Assembly: GCF_900078705.1 (NCBI RefSeq) | Contig: NZ_FKIF01000008.1 | Coordinates: 62,001 to 126,000, forward strand | Source of the DNA: Bordetella ansorpii | GTDB taxonomy: Bacteria; Pseudomonadota; Gammaproteobacteria; Burkholderiales; Burkholderiaceae_B | Direction of reading: 5' to 3' | DNA length: 64,000 nt | In this document: positions 50,436 to 59,478 of the stretch, in pieces | Position numbering within the stretch: the stretch's first letter is position 1 | Layout of the letters: each line of letters starts with the position of its first letter | Made by a program: the position numbers and the translations under genes | The notes under the pieces: generated by a model | Databases searched by the model: none | The model's input: only the letters and a program-made list of their open reading frames with translations | Told to the model about the DNA's origin: nothing

Positions 50436-51065
50436 TTAAGGACGGCCGCCGGTCGGGAAGGGCCACGACGACGCCGGGTTCAGCGCGGTCTTGACTGCGG
50501 GAGCAGCCGTGGCGGGGGCGGCAGCCGGCTTCTTGGCGGCAGTCTTCTTGGCGGCGGGCTTTTTCGCGGCAGCCTTCTTGACGGCCGGAGCCTTCTTGGC
50601 GGCAGCGGGAGCCGCCTTCTTTGCAGCCGGAGCCGCCTTCTTGGCAACGGTGGCCTTCTTGGCAGCAGGCGCCTTCTTCGCGGCAACAGCCTTCTTGGCC
50701 GGCGCCTTCTTGGCGACGACCTTCTTGGCGGCTACTTTCTTGGTTGCGACCTTCTTGACGGCGGCCTTCTTGGCGACGGTCTTCTTGGCGGCGACCTTCT
50801 TGACGGCGGCCTTCTTGGCAACGGTCTTCTTGGCGGCTACCTTCTTGACGGCGGCCTTCTTGGCAACGGTCTTCTTGGCAGCAACCTTCTTGACTGCCGG
50901 CTTCTTGACTGCAGCCTTCTTCACCGCGGGTTTCTTCGCGGCGACCTTCTTGACGGCTACTTTCTTGGCCGCGACTTTCTTGGCCGGGGTAGCCTTCTTG
51001 ACTGCAGCCTTCTTGGCTGCGGGCTTCGTTGCCGCCTTCTTGGCGGCCTTCTTGGCGGTTGCCAT
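50436..51065 (-). CDS. Histone H1-like nucleoid protein (BpH1 type)
   Basis: 209 residues, almost only Ala, Lys, Val, Thr and Pro, made of KKAA/KKVA repeats like the C-terminal tail of eukaryotic H1 and like Bordetella BpH1. It binds DNA through charge and helps to compact or organise the nucleoid. ATG 51065 is chosen because AAGGAG sits 8 bp upstream; ATG 51071 is too close to it. Length varies between strains in known cases because of internal repeats, which are visible here. Confidence 0.9.
   Translation of the reverse strand: MATAKKAAKKAATKPAAKKAAVKKATPAKKVAAKKVAVKKVAAKKPAVKKAAVKKPAVKKVAAKKTVAKKAAVKKVAAKKTVAKKAAVKKVAAKKTVAKKAAVKKVATKKVAAKKVVAKKAPAKKAVAAKKAPAAKKATVAKKAAPAAKKAAPAAAKKAPAVKKAAAKKPAAKKTAAKKPAAAPATAAPAVKTALNPASSWPFPTGGRP
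50761..50895 (-). repeat. 45-bp tandem repeat, three units, inside histone gene
   Basis: Units start at 50761, 50806 and 50851 and encode 15 residues each (KKTVAKKAAVKKVAA type). Units differ by a few third-position changes. Likely site of in-frame length variation by slippage or recombination. Confidence 0.85.
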
Positions 51066-51377
51066 GGTCATGCTCCTTAGGTTCAGGGGTCCCAGAACAT
51101 AAGCCCGCGTATCGCCCCACCGGATGGTGGATTGCACGTCGGGCTATTCATCGGCGCATGCCGCTGTTCCGTACGGGCTACAGCGACTTCGGCTTGCGCT
51201 AATGAATTCGGCACGGCCATTTGATATGGCCCCCGCACTTTTGCGCGAGCCATTTCAAATGGCGCCGGCAGGCGGCCTTCGAGGTCGCCTACCGCTTGGT
51301 CTTGCGTCATCTGCAACTTTGCCGGGACACGGCCATGGCGTGAGGCCGAGGGCCTCGCCGCCGCGCTGCGGGAGCTG
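51066..51377. promoter_or_regulatory. Histone gene upstream region
   Basis: 312 bp between nrdB and the histone gene with no gene seen. It holds two related 15-bp palindromes (listed separately) and must contain the histone promoter and the end of the nrdAB transcript. Near the nrdB stop is GAGGC-CGAGG-GCCTC, without a T-run. Confidence 0.55.
51216..51263. promoter_or_regulatory. Pair of 15-bp palindromes upstream of histone gene
   Basis: GCCATTTGATATGGC (51216-51230) and GCCATTTCAAATGGC (51249-51263) have the same outer bases and starts 33 bp apart, about three helical turns. They lie 150-200 bp upstream of the histone start. They look like a cooperative operator for an unidentified dimeric regulator. 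Confidence 0.6.
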
Positions 51378-52571
51378 CTATTCCCAGTTCAGCGTGCCAC
51401 CGGTTTGGTATTCGATCACGCGCGTTTCGAAAAAGTTGCGTTCCTTCTTGAGGTCGATCATTTCCGCCATCCACGGGAAGGGGTTTTCTTCCTGAGGATA
51501 CAACGGCTCGATGCCGATCTGCTGGCAGCGCCGGTTGGCGATGAAGCGCAGATACGACTTGAACATGGGAGCATTGAGGCCCAGCACGCCGCGGGGCATG
51601 GTGTCCTCGGCGTAGGCGTACTCGAGTTCGACGGCTTCGCGGAACAGGTCGCGGATTTCCTCGCGGAATTCCGGCGTCCACAGGTGCGGGTTCTCGAGCT
51701 TGACGGTGTTGATCAGGTCGATGCCGAAATTGCAGTGCATGGACTCATCGCGCAGGATGTACATGTACTGCTCGGCGGCGCCGGTCATCTTGTTCTGCCG
51801 GCCCAGTGCCAGGATCTGCGTGAAGCCGACGTAGAAGAAGAGGCCTTCCATCAGGCACGCGAACACGATCAGCGACTTCAGCAGCGTTTGATCGGCTTCG
51901 GGCGTGCCCGTCTTGAAGTGCGGGTCGGCGATGGCTTCGATGAAGGGGATCAGGAACTCGTCCTTGGCCCGGATCGACGGCACTTCGTTGTAGGCGTTGA
52001 AGATCTCGGACTCATCGAGATCGAGGCTTTCGACGATGTACTGGTAGGCGTGCGTGTGGATCGCTTCCTCGAATGCCTGGCGCAGCAGGAACTGGCGGCA
52101 TTCGGGCGCCGTGATGTGGCGGTAGGTGCCCAGCACGATATTGTTGGCGGCCAGCGAGTCGGCCGTCACGAAGAAGCCCAGGTTGCGCTTGACGATGCGG
52201 CGCTCGTCCTCGGTGAGCCCGTTCGGGTTCTTCCAGAGGGCGATGTCGCGCGACATGTTGACCTCTTGCGGCATCCAGTGGTTCGCGCACGTGGCCAGGT
52301 ACTTTTCCCAGGCCCACTTGTACTTGAACGGCACCAGCTGGTTGACGTCGGTCTCGCCGTTGATGATGCGCTTGTCGGCAACCTTGACGCGCAGCGCGGA
52401 ACCTTCGCCGGTCGGCGCGGCCGCGGCAGGCGTCGCCGCGGGCAGGGCCGAGTCGCCGAAGGCGCCGGTGGCGGCGCGCACCGGTTCCTCGGCCTTGCGG
52501 CCGGGAGCCGGCGAGGCCGACGGTTGCGTCGGCTGCAGCGCGGGGGTGGATTCGTCTTCCCAATTCAGCAT
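51378..52571 (-). CDS. nrdB: Class Ia ribonucleotide reductase, beta subunit
   Basis: 397 residues. NrdB houses the diiron-tyrosyl radical used for making dNTPs. Visible ligands are D138 (TADSL), E169 and H172 in [10 protein letters not shown]242 (LMEGLFF), E276 and H279 (RDESMH), and radical Y176. The Pro/Ala-rich N-terminal 60 residues are an extension. The C-terminal tail (TGGTLNWE) should bind NrdA. It starts 23 bp after nrdA. Confidence 0.95.
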   Translation of the reverse strand: MLNWEDESTPALQPTQPSASPAPGRKAEEPVRAATGAFGDSALPAATPAAAAPTGEGSALRVKVADKRIINGETDVNQLVPFKYKWAWEKYLATCANHWMPQEVNMSRDIALWKNPNGLTEDERRIVKRNLGFFVTADSLAANNIVLGTYRHITAPECRQFLLRQAFEEAIHTHAYQYIVESLDLDESEIFNAYNEVPSIRAKDEFLIPFIEAIADPHFKTGTPEADQTLLKSLIVFACLMEGLFFYVGFTQILALGRQNKMTGAAEQYMYILRDESMHCNFGIDLINTVKLENPHLWTPEFREEIRDLFREAVELEYAYAEDTMPRGVLGLNAPMFKSYLRFIANRRCQQIGIEPLYPQEENPFPWMAEMIDLKKERNFFETRVIEYQTGGTLNWE

Positions 52572-52594
52572 GATTCAATCTCTCCGGTGGCGGC

Positions 52595-55537
52595 TTACTG
52601 GCAGGCTTCGCATTCTTCGAAGCCAGGATCGCCAGGCCTCATGGTGCAAGCCGCTCCGACGATTTCGGGCTCAGGCAGGTTGGGAGCCTGCTGAGTGCTG
52701 CTCACGCTCGCGGCAACCGCCGCGGTCGCGGTGCCGGCGCTGACGGCGTTCAACTCGCCGCCGCGGCCCGTGGATTTCTCGGCGCTGGTCGCGCCCAGGG
52801 TGCGCAGATAGTAGGTGGTCTTCAGGCCACGCAGCCATGCAAGCTTGTACGTGTCATCGAGCTTCTTGCCCGACGCGCCGGCCATGTAGATGTTCAGCGA
52901 CTGGGCCTGGTCAATCCACTTCTGGCGGCGCGATGCGCATTCGACCAGCCACGACGGTTCGACTTCGAACGCCGTTGCGTAGAGCTGGCGCAGTTCTGCA
53001 GGTACGCGATCGATACGGGACAGGCTGCCGTCGAAGTACTTGAGGTCGGCGACCATGACTTCGTCCCAGAGACCGAGTTTCTTCAGATCACGAACGAGGT
53101 AATCGTTGACGACCGTGAACTCGCCGGAGAGATTCGATTTGACGTACAAGTTCTGATAGGTGGGTTCGATGCACGCAGATACGCCAATGATATTGGAAAT
53201 CGTCGCGGTTGGGGCGATTGCGATGCAGTTCGAGTTGCGCATGCCATGTTCTTTGATGCGCGCGCGCAACGAGGTCCAATCGAGTTTGCTCGAGTCGTCG
53301 ACCTCGACGTTGCCGCCGCGCTCTTCACGCAACATCGCCACGGAGTCTTGCGGCAAGATGCCGCGCGACCACAGCGAGCCTTCATAAGAAGGATAGCGGC
53401 CACGTTCCTGCGCCAGTTCGCTCGATGCCCAATACGCTTGGTAGCAAACGGCTTCCATCGATTCGTCGGCGAATTGAATCGCGGTTTGCGAGGCGTACGG
53501 CACGCGCATCATGTGCAGGCAATCCTGGAAGCCCATGATGCCCATGCCCACCGGACGATGGCGCTCGTTCGACTGCTTCGCCTTCGCGACGGCGTAATAG
53601 TTGATGTCGATCACGTTGTCGAGCATGCGCATGGCGATGCCGACGGTGCGCTTGAGCTTGTCGTGGTCGAGTTCGAAGCCGCCGTTGGCCGAGGGCTTCA
53701 TGTGCGCGGGCAGGTTCACCGAACCCAGGTTGCACACGGCGATCTCGGCGTCGTTGGTGTTCAGCGTGATCTCGGTGCACAGGTTCGAGCTGTGGACCAC
53801 GCCGACGTGCTGCTGCGGCGAGCGGATGTTGCACGGATCCTTGAACGTGATCCACGGGTGGCCGGTTTCGAACAGCATCGACAGCATCTTGCGCCACAGC
53901 GAGATGGCCGGCATCTTCTTGAACAGCTTCAGTTCGCCGCGGGCAACCTTGGCTTCATAGCCCAGGTAGGCTTCCTCGAAGGCGCGGCCGTACTTGTCGT
54001 GCAGGTCGGGGCAGTCGGAGGGCGAGAACAGCGTCCATTCGGCGTTGTCCATCACGCGCTTCATGAACAGGTCGGGAATCCAGTTCGCGGTGTTCATGTC
54101 GTGCGTGCGGCGGCGTTCGTCGCCGGTGTTCTTGCGCAGTTCCAGGAACTCTTCGATGTCCAGGTGCCACGTCTCCAGGTACGTGCACACCGCGCCCTTG
54201 CGCTTGCCGCCCTGGTTGACCGCCACGGCGGTGTCGTTGACGACCTTCAGGAACGGCACGACGCCCTGGCTTTCGCCGTTGGTGCCCTTGATGTGGCTGC
54301 GCAGCGCCCGCACCGGGGTCCAGTCGTTGCCCAGGCCGCCGGCGTACTTGGCCAGCAGCGCGTTTTCCTTGATGGCTTCGTAGATGCCTTCCAGGTCGTC
54401 GGACACGGTGGTCAGGTAGCACGACGACAGCTGCGAATGCAGGGTGCCCGAGTTGAACAGCGTGGGCGTCGAGCTCATGAAGTCGAACGAGGACAGGATC
54501 TGGTAGAACTCGATGGCGCGCGTTTCGCGGTCGGCCTCGCGCAGCGCCAGGCCCATGGCCACGCGCATGAAGAATACCTGCGGCAGTTCGATGCGGGTGC
54601 CGCGGATGTGCAGGAAGTAGCGGTCGTACAGCGTCTGCAGGCCCAGGTAGCCGAACTGCAGGTCGCGGCGCGCGTCCAGCGCGGCGCCGATGCGCGTCAG
54701 GTCGTACTCGGCCAGCTTGGGGTCCAGCAGGCCGCCTTCGATGCCGCGCTGGATGAAGGTGGGGAAGTAGTCGGCATAGCGCGACTGCATGGCGGCTTGC
54801 GAGACTTCCTCGCCCAGCACTTCCTTGCGGATCGTGTGCAGCAAGAGGCGCGAGGTGACCTGGCTGTAGGCCGGGTCCTTCTCGACCAGCGCGCGCGCCG
54901 ACAGGATGGCGGACTTGTAGACCTCGTCGACGGGCACGCCGTCGTACAGGTTCTTGACCGTCTCCTTCAGGATGGTCTCGGTGTCGATGTATTGCGTCAG
55001 GCCTTCGCCCGCGGCCTCGATGGTGGCGCGCAGGGCGGCCATGTCCAGCGAACGGCGCACGCCGTTGTCGACGACCTTGATGCCCGAGTCTTCTTCAGCG
55101 ACCGGCGCCGCCTTTTCCTGCTGCTCGTGCGCGCGCTCCTGCGAGCGCTTCTCGCGGTACAGCACGTACGAACGCGCCACGTCGTGCTGGCCCGAGCGCA
55201 TCAGGGCCAGTTCGACCTGGTCCTGCACGTCCTCGATATGGACGGAACCGCCGTTCGGGCGGTTGCGCACCACGGCGTTGACCACCTGGGCGGTCAGTTG
55301 TTCGACCAGCTCGCGCACGCGCGCGGAAGCCGCGCCCTGTCCGCCGTTGACGGCCAGGAAAGCCTTGGTCATGGCGATGGCGATCTTGCTGGGCTCGAAG
55401 CCCACCACCGATCCATTACGGCGGATCAGGTGGTAGCTGGACCACTGGCCAGCGGCCGACGCGTCGGCTGCGGGCGATTCGGACGAAGAGGGCGGCACGG
55501 CCGAAGGCCGGGTCACAGAGGCGATCGTAGTCTGCAT
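52595..55537 (-). CDS. nrdA: Class Ia ribonucleotide reductase, alpha subunit
   Basis: 980 residues, longer than E. coli NrdA (761). It carries an N-terminal ATP-cone (SYHLIRRNGSVVGFEPSKIA, about 45-140) for allosteric control, then the barrel with SSNLCTEI (active-site Cys/Glu loop). The C-terminal tail ends in CEACQ, whose two Cys shuttle electrons from thioredoxin. It reduces ribonucleoside diphosphates together with NrdB. ATG 55537 is selected; the upstream extension to 55594 lacks similarity. A paired NrdR site lies about 145-190 bp upstream. Confidence 0.95.
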   Translation of the reverse strand: MQTTIASVTRPSAVPPSSSESPAADASAAGQWSSYHLIRRNGSVVGFEPSKIAIAMTKAFLAVNGGQGAASARVRELVEQLTAQVVNAVVRNRPNGGSVHIEDVQDQVELALMRSGQHDVARSYVLYREKRSQERAHEQQEKAAPVAEEDSGIKVVDNGVRRSLDMAALRATIEAAGEGLTQYIDTETILKETVKNLYDGVPVDEVYKSAILSARALVEKDPAYSQVTSRLLLHTIRKEVLGEEVSQAAMQSRYADYFPTFIQRGIEGGLLDPKLAEYDLTRIGAALDARRDLQFGYLGLQTLYDRYFLHIRGTRIELPQVFFMRVAMGLALREADRETRAIEFYQILSSFDFMSSTPTLFNSGTLHSQLSSCYLTTVSDDLEGIYEAIKENALLAKYAGGLGNDWTPVRALRSHIKGTNGESQGVVPFLKVVNDTAVAVNQGGKRKGAVCTYLETWHLDIEEFLELRKNTGDERRRTHDMNTANWIPDLFMKRVMDNAEWTLFSPSDCPDLHDKYGRAFEEAYLGYEAKVARGELKLFKKMPAISLWRKMLSMLFETGHPWITFKDPCNIRSPQQHVGVVHSSNLCTEITLNTNDAEIAVCNLGSVNLPAHMKPSANGGFELDHDKLKRTVGIAMRMLDNVIDINYYAVAKAKQSNERHRPVGMGIMGFQDCLHMMRVPYASQTAIQFADESMEAVCYQAYWASSELAQERGRYPSYEGSLWSRGILPQDSVAMLREERGGNVEVDDSSKLDWTSLRARIKEHGMRNSNCIAIAPTATISNIIGVSACIEPTYQNLYVKSNLSGEFTVVNDYLVRDLKKLGLWDEVMVADLKYFDGSLSRIDRVPAELRQLYATAFEVEPSWLVECASRRQKWIDQAQSLNIYMAGASGKKLDDTYKLAWLRGLKTTYYLRTLGATSAEKSTGRGGELNAVSAGTATAAVAASVSSTQQAPNLPEPEIVGAACTMRPGDPGFEECEACQ

Positions 55538-55681
55538 GGAAGCTCCTGTGCGAAAAGCGGAAATGAGAAAGGACGCGGCGAATGCCGAGTCCAAAGAAAT
55601 GGGGTACGTATTTGGGGATGGTTGCTAGGCCGGAACTGCGGGTCCGGATGCGTGGCCGGTGCGTTCAGCTGATGATGCAAC

Positions 55682-55727
55682 CACAAGATGTAGTGTACCA
55701 CCCCCTACAGCGGTACTAATTCTAGTG
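55682..55727 (-). promoter_or_regulatory. Paired NrdR boxes upstream of nrdAB
   Basis: On the minus strand, CACTAGAATTAGTA (55714-55727) and CACTACATCTTGTG (55682-55695). Each matches the palindromic NrdR consensus (CACTA-N4-TAGTG) at 9 of 10 arm bases. Starts are 32 bp apart, the three-turn spacing expected for NrdR, the ATP/dATP-sensing repressor of nrd genes. Confidence 0.85.
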
Positions 55728-55782
55728 ATCCGCCTGGAGGGTAACAAGCGGGTAAGTTGGTAGCGGGGCGTCTTAGTTGTAA

Positions 55783-55811
55783 CCAAAGAAGACGGCGCCA
55801 GAAGGCGCCGT
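55783..55811 (-). terminator. Terminator after the indolepyruvate oxidoreductase gene
   Basis: Perfect 8-bp stem ACGGCGCC-TTCT-GGCGCCGT, 33 bp after the stop on the minus strand, followed by the T-rich CTTCTTTGG. A modest T-run makes it a fair but not perfect intrinsic terminator. Confidence 0.6.
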
Positions 55812-55843
55812 GCGGCTTGAATGCTGCCGGGTTTTCCCTGGCA

Positions 55844-58800
55844 TCACGCCATTTTACGCTGCTCCTCGGGCAAGGTCGGCGCCGGGCCCGACTGCCAGCG
55901 CTGTAAGCGCTGTTGCATTTGGTCGCGGTACTTCCGGACGCTGGCGGCCTTGACGTGTCCGTAGCCGCGCACCGTCTCGGCCAGGCCGGCGATGCGGACG
56001 GCCTCGGGCAGCCTGTCGGCGGTCAGGCCGGCCAGCAGGATGTCCACGGCCTTGCGGTATTCGCCGATCAGCGCGCGTTCGGTGCGGCGCTCTTCGGTAC
56101 GGCCGAACGGATCCATCCAGGTGCCGCGCAGGCCCTTCAGGCGGCGCAGCACGCGCATGGCGCGTTCGGTGCCGGCGCCCAGCGCGATCTTGCGCGGAAC
56201 GCCGGTGCGCGGGTCCTTGCGGGCGAACAGCGGCGGGGCCATGTGGAACTGCAGCGTGTAGTCGCCTTCGAACTGGCTTTCCAGCTGCGCGCGGAAGGCG
56301 CCATCGGTATACAGGCGCGCCACTTCGTATTCGTCCTTGTAGGCCATCAGCTTGAACAGGCTGCGCGCCACGGCCATCGCTAGGCGCGGCGTGCGGGCGG
56401 CGGGATCCAGTTCGCGCTCGCGCGCGGCCACGCGGTCGACCAGATCGCGGTACTGCCGGGCATAGGCCGCGTCCTGGTAGGCCAGCAGGTCGGCTTCACG
56501 GCGCTGCACGGCCTTCTCGAAAGTCTCAGGCACATGCAGTTGAATAACTTGCGCCTTGGGACGCAACACGTCTTCCAGCGACGCGGGTTCGTACGCCGCC
56601 AGGCGGCCGGCATCGAAGGCCGAGCGGTTGGCCTGCACGGCCACGCCGTTCAATTCGATGGCGCGGGCGATGGCGGCCAGGCCGATGGGCACGTCGCCGC
56701 GCTGCCAGGCATGGCCCAGCATGAACATATTGGACAGGATGCTGTCGCCGAACAGCGCCATCGCGGCCGCGTGGGCATCGAGGGCGGCCACGCCGGTGCC
56801 GCCCGCGGCGTGGCGGATCTTGGCCAGCAGGGCTTCCTGGTTGAGCGGGGCATCCGGGTTGCGCGTGAAGTCAGATACCGGCGCCACGTAGGTGTTCACG
56901 GTGACGCGGGTGTGGCCGTGGCGCAGCGCGCCCAGCGAGTCCGGGGCCACCGAGGCCACCGGATCGCACAGGATGGCCGCGTCGGCCTGTTGCCAGTCCA
57001 GCCGCACCGGGCCCGCCGGGGTGCCGGCGGGCGCCAGGCGGATGTGGCTGACCACCGTGCCGCCTTTCTGCGCCAGGCCGGTCAGGTCGAGCACCGCGGC
57101 CGACAGGCCCTGCAGGTGCGCCGCCATGGACACGATGGCGCCGATGGTGATGACGCCGGTGCCGCCCATGCCCGCCACCAGCAGGCGGTAGGGGCGATCG
57201 AGCTGCATCAGGTCCGGTTCGGGCAGCGCCGCGATGCGGCCCTGCAGGCGTTCCAGGTCGGCCTTGGGCGCCGCGCTCTTGCGCGGCTTGCCGCCCAGCA
57301 CCGAGACGAAGCTGGGGCAGAAGCCTTCGGCGCACGAATAGTCTTTATTGCAGCTGGACTGGTCGATGGCGCGCTTGCGGCCATACGGCGTTTCCAGCGG
57401 CACGACCGACAGGCAGTTGGACTGCACGCCGCAGTCGCCGCAGCCCTCGCATACCGCGCTGTTGATCAGCATGCGGCGGGCGGGGTCGGGAAACTGATTT
57501 TTCTTCCGGCGCCGACGCTTTTCGGCGGCACACGTTTGATCGTGGATCAGGATCGTCACGCCCTGCGTTTCGCGCAGCTCGCGCTGCAGGGCATCCAGTT
57601 CGCGGCGGTGGTGCACGCCGATGCCCGCGCCCAGGTCGATGCCGCGGTACTTCTCGGGCTCGTCGGTGGTGACGACGATGCGCGCCACGTTCTCGCCGCG
57701 CAGTTGCTGGCAGATCTGCGGCACCGAGATCGGGCCGTCGACCGGCTGGCCGCCCGTCATGGCGACCGCGTCGTTGAACAATATCTTGTAGGTGATGTTG
57801 GCGCGCGCGGCCACGGCCTGGCGGATCGCCAGGTAGCCCGAATGGTAATACGTGCCTTCACCCATGTTCTGGAACACGTGCGGCATGCCGATGTAGGGCG
57901 CCAGGCCGATCCAGTCGGCGCCTTCGCCGCCCATCTGCGTCAGGCCGCCGGTGTCGCGGTCCATCCACGCGGCCATGTAGTGGCAGCCCACGCCGGACAG
58001 CGCCTGGCTGCCCTCGGGCACCTTGGTCGAGGTGCTGTGCGGGCAGCCCGAACAGAAGTAGGGGCGGCGCTTCATGCCGTCGGCCTCGTTGGACAGCGGC
58101 TGCTGGCAATCGAAGCCTTCGCGGCCGCCCACGCGCAGGCCCGTGGTGCGCAGCAGCCAGTCCGACAGCGGCGCGGCCAGCAGCGAAGGGCGCAACTGGC
58201 CCGCCGAGGTTACCAGCGGTTCGCCGTCCAGCCCGGTCTTGCCGGCCACCGAGGGGCGCTCGGCTTCGTTATAGAGGAGGTCCTTGATCTGGCTTTCGAC
58301 GACCGCGCCTTTTTCCTCGATCACCAGGATATGGCGCAGGCCGCGCGCGAACTCGCGCAGCCGGCCGGCATCCATCGGCCAGGTCAGGCCGGGCTTGTAG
58401 ATGCGCACCGGCGCCTGCCCGGTGACGGTGTCCACGCCCAGGCGCGCCAGTGCTTCCATGGCGTCGAGATGCGCCTTGCCCACCGTGACGATGCCCACGG
58501 TGGCCGACGGCGCCGGACAGACCAGGCGGTCGATGCTGTGGCGTTGCGCGAAGGCGCGCACGGCGCGCATGCGCAGGTTCATGCGTGTTTCCACGGCCAG
58601 CGACAGGAAGTCGCGCGCCGAGTATTCCAGCGATTCGCGCGGCAGTTCCGGGTCTTCCGGCATGTCGTAGACACGCGGCGGCTGCAGTTCGAAGGATTCG
58701 CCGCACTCGATGGTCTCGGATACGGCCTTGAAGGCGACCCACGTGCCGGCATGGCGCGACAGCGCCCAGCCCCACAGGGCGAAGGTCTCGTACTCGTCGA

Positions 58801-59353
58801 TCGAAGCGGGGTGCACCACCGGGATCTGCCAGCCGATCAGCGAGGCTTCGCTGGCGTGCGGAATGGAAGAGGACACCGCGGTGTGGTCGTCGCCCACCAC
58901 CATCAGCACCCCGCCGTGGCGCGAGGCCCCGGCCGCGTTGCCGTGGTGCAGGGCATCGCCCGCGCGATCCACGCCCGGCCCCTTGCCGTACCACATGGCG
59001 AACACGCCATCGACCTTGCGGTCCGCGCGCATGCCGGCCTGCTGCGTGCCCATCACCGTGGTCGCGGCCATGTCTTCATTGATGCCGGGCAGGAAACGCA
59101 CCTGGTTCTCGTCCAGCAGCTTCTTGGCCTTCCACATGGCCATGTCCACGCCGCCCAGGGGCGAGCCGCGATAGCCGGAGACGAAACCCGCCGTGTTCAG
59201 GCCGCGTTCGCGATCCAGGCGGCGCTGGGTCAGCACCATGCGCAGCAGCGCCTGGGTGCCCGTCAGGAAGACGCGGCCGTGGGTGCGCGTCAGGTTGTCC
59301 GAGAGCTGGTATTCCAGGTCGATCGAGGGCGGGGGCAGGGGCGTGCCGTCCAT
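55844..59353 (-). CDS. Fused indolepyruvate ferredoxin oxidoreductase
   Basis: 1169 residues. It oxidatively decarboxylates aryl or branched 2-oxo acids (such as indolepyruvate) to acyl-CoA with reduction of ferredoxin. The N-terminal TPP-dependent halves (SGYRGSPLGGVDMAM; then GCPHSTSTKVPEGS and GEGTYYHSGYLAIRQA) are followed by a Cys cluster (CEGCGDCGVQSNCLSV). The C-terminal 2-oxoacid oxidoreductase gamma domain (VAGMGGTGVITIGAIVS) and a DUF6537-like tail complete it. ATG 59353 begins the conserved region; the longer frame crosses the Lrp promoter. Divergent from an Lrp-type gene that likely controls it. Confidence 0.92.
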   Translation of the reverse strand: MDGTPLPPPSIDLEYQLSDNLTRTHGRVFLTGTQALLRMVLTQRRLDRERGLNTAGFVSGYRGSPLGGVDMAMWKAKKLLDENQVRFLPGINEDMAATTVMGTQQAGMRADRKVDGVFAMWYGKGPGVDRAGDALHHGNAAGASRHGGVLMVVGDDHTAVSSSIPHASEASLIGWQIPVVHPASIDEYETFALWGWALSRHAGTWVAFKAVSETIECGESFELQPPRVYDMPEDPELPRESLEYSARDFLSLAVETRMNLRMRAVRAFAQRHSIDRLVCPAPSATVGIVTVGKAHLDAMEALARLGVDTVTGQAPVRIYKPGLTWPMDAGRLREFARGLRHILVIEEKGAVVESQIKDLLYNEAERPSVAGKTGLDGEPLVTSAGQLRPSLLAAPLSDWLLRTTGLRVGGREGFDCQQPLSNEADGMKRRPYFCSGCPHSTSTKVPEGSQALSGVGCHYMAAWMDRDTGGLTQMGGEGADWIGLAPYIGMPHVFQNMGEGTYYHSGYLAIRQAVAARANITYKILFNDAVAMTGGQPVDGPISVPQICQQLRGENVARIVVTTDEPEKYRGIDLGAGIGVHHRRELDALQRELRETQGVTILIHDQTCAAEKRRRRKKNQFPDPARRMLINSAVCEGCGDCGVQSNCLSVVPLETPYGRKRAIDQSSCNKDYSCAEGFCPSFVSVLGGKPRKSAAPKADLERLQGRIAALPEPDLMQLDRPYRLLVAGMGGTGVITIGAIVSMAAHLQGLSAAVLDLTGLAQKGGTVVSHIRLAPAGTPAGPVRLDWQQADAAILCDPVASVAPDSLGALRHGHTRVTVNTYVAPVSDFTRNPDAPLNQEALLAKIRHAAGGTGVAALDAHAAAMALFGDSILSNMFMLGHAWQRGDVPIGLAAIARAIELNGVAVQANRSAFDAGRLAAYEPASLEDVLRPKAQVIQLHVPETFEKAVQRREADLLAYQDAAYARQYRDLVDRVAARERELDPAARTPRLAMAVARSLFKLMAYKDEYEVARLYTDGAFRAQLESQFEGDYTLQFHMAPPLFARKDPRTGVPRKIALGAGTERAMRVLRRLKGLRGTWMDPFGRTEERRTERALIGEYRKAVDILLAGLTADRLPEAVRIAGLAETVRGYGHVKAASVRKYRDQMQQRLQRWQSGPAPTLPEEQRKMA

Positions 59354-59433
59354 GGCGTGAGTCTCCGATTGTGTGTAGCCATGATAGGTTCGCGAGGCTT
59401 GCGGTTTATTGCGTTGTGTAGCCGTGCTATCCC

Positions 59434-59456
59434 TATAATTCGAAATGAACATTTCG
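59434..59456 (+). promoter_or_regulatory. -10 box and palindromic operator before the Lrp gene
   Basis: A perfect TATAAT (59434-59439) is followed by CGAAAT-GAAC-ATTTCG (59441-59456), a perfect 6-bp palindrome with an extra CGAA nearby (TTTTTCCGAA). This fits an Lrp-type autoregulatory site that could control both divergent genes. The -35 box is unclear (GCGTTG, 17 bp away). Confidence 0.6.
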
Positions 59457-59478
59457 TTTTTCCGAAAAGAGGGCGGAG

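Noticed and set aside
50761-50895. Regularly spaced repeats resembling a CRISPR array
   Set aside because: Units are contiguous, in frame and encode Lys/Ala blocks of the histone; there are no spacers.
50491-51102. A 203-codon Phe/Ala-rich plus-strand frame opposite the histone gene, looking like a membrane protein
   Set aside because: The repeat AAG/GCC codons of the histone read in antisense give Phe/Leu/Ala; an artefact.
53246-55672. An 808-codon open frame opposite nrdA
   Set aside because: Shadow of nrdA produced by codon bias; no recognisable protein.
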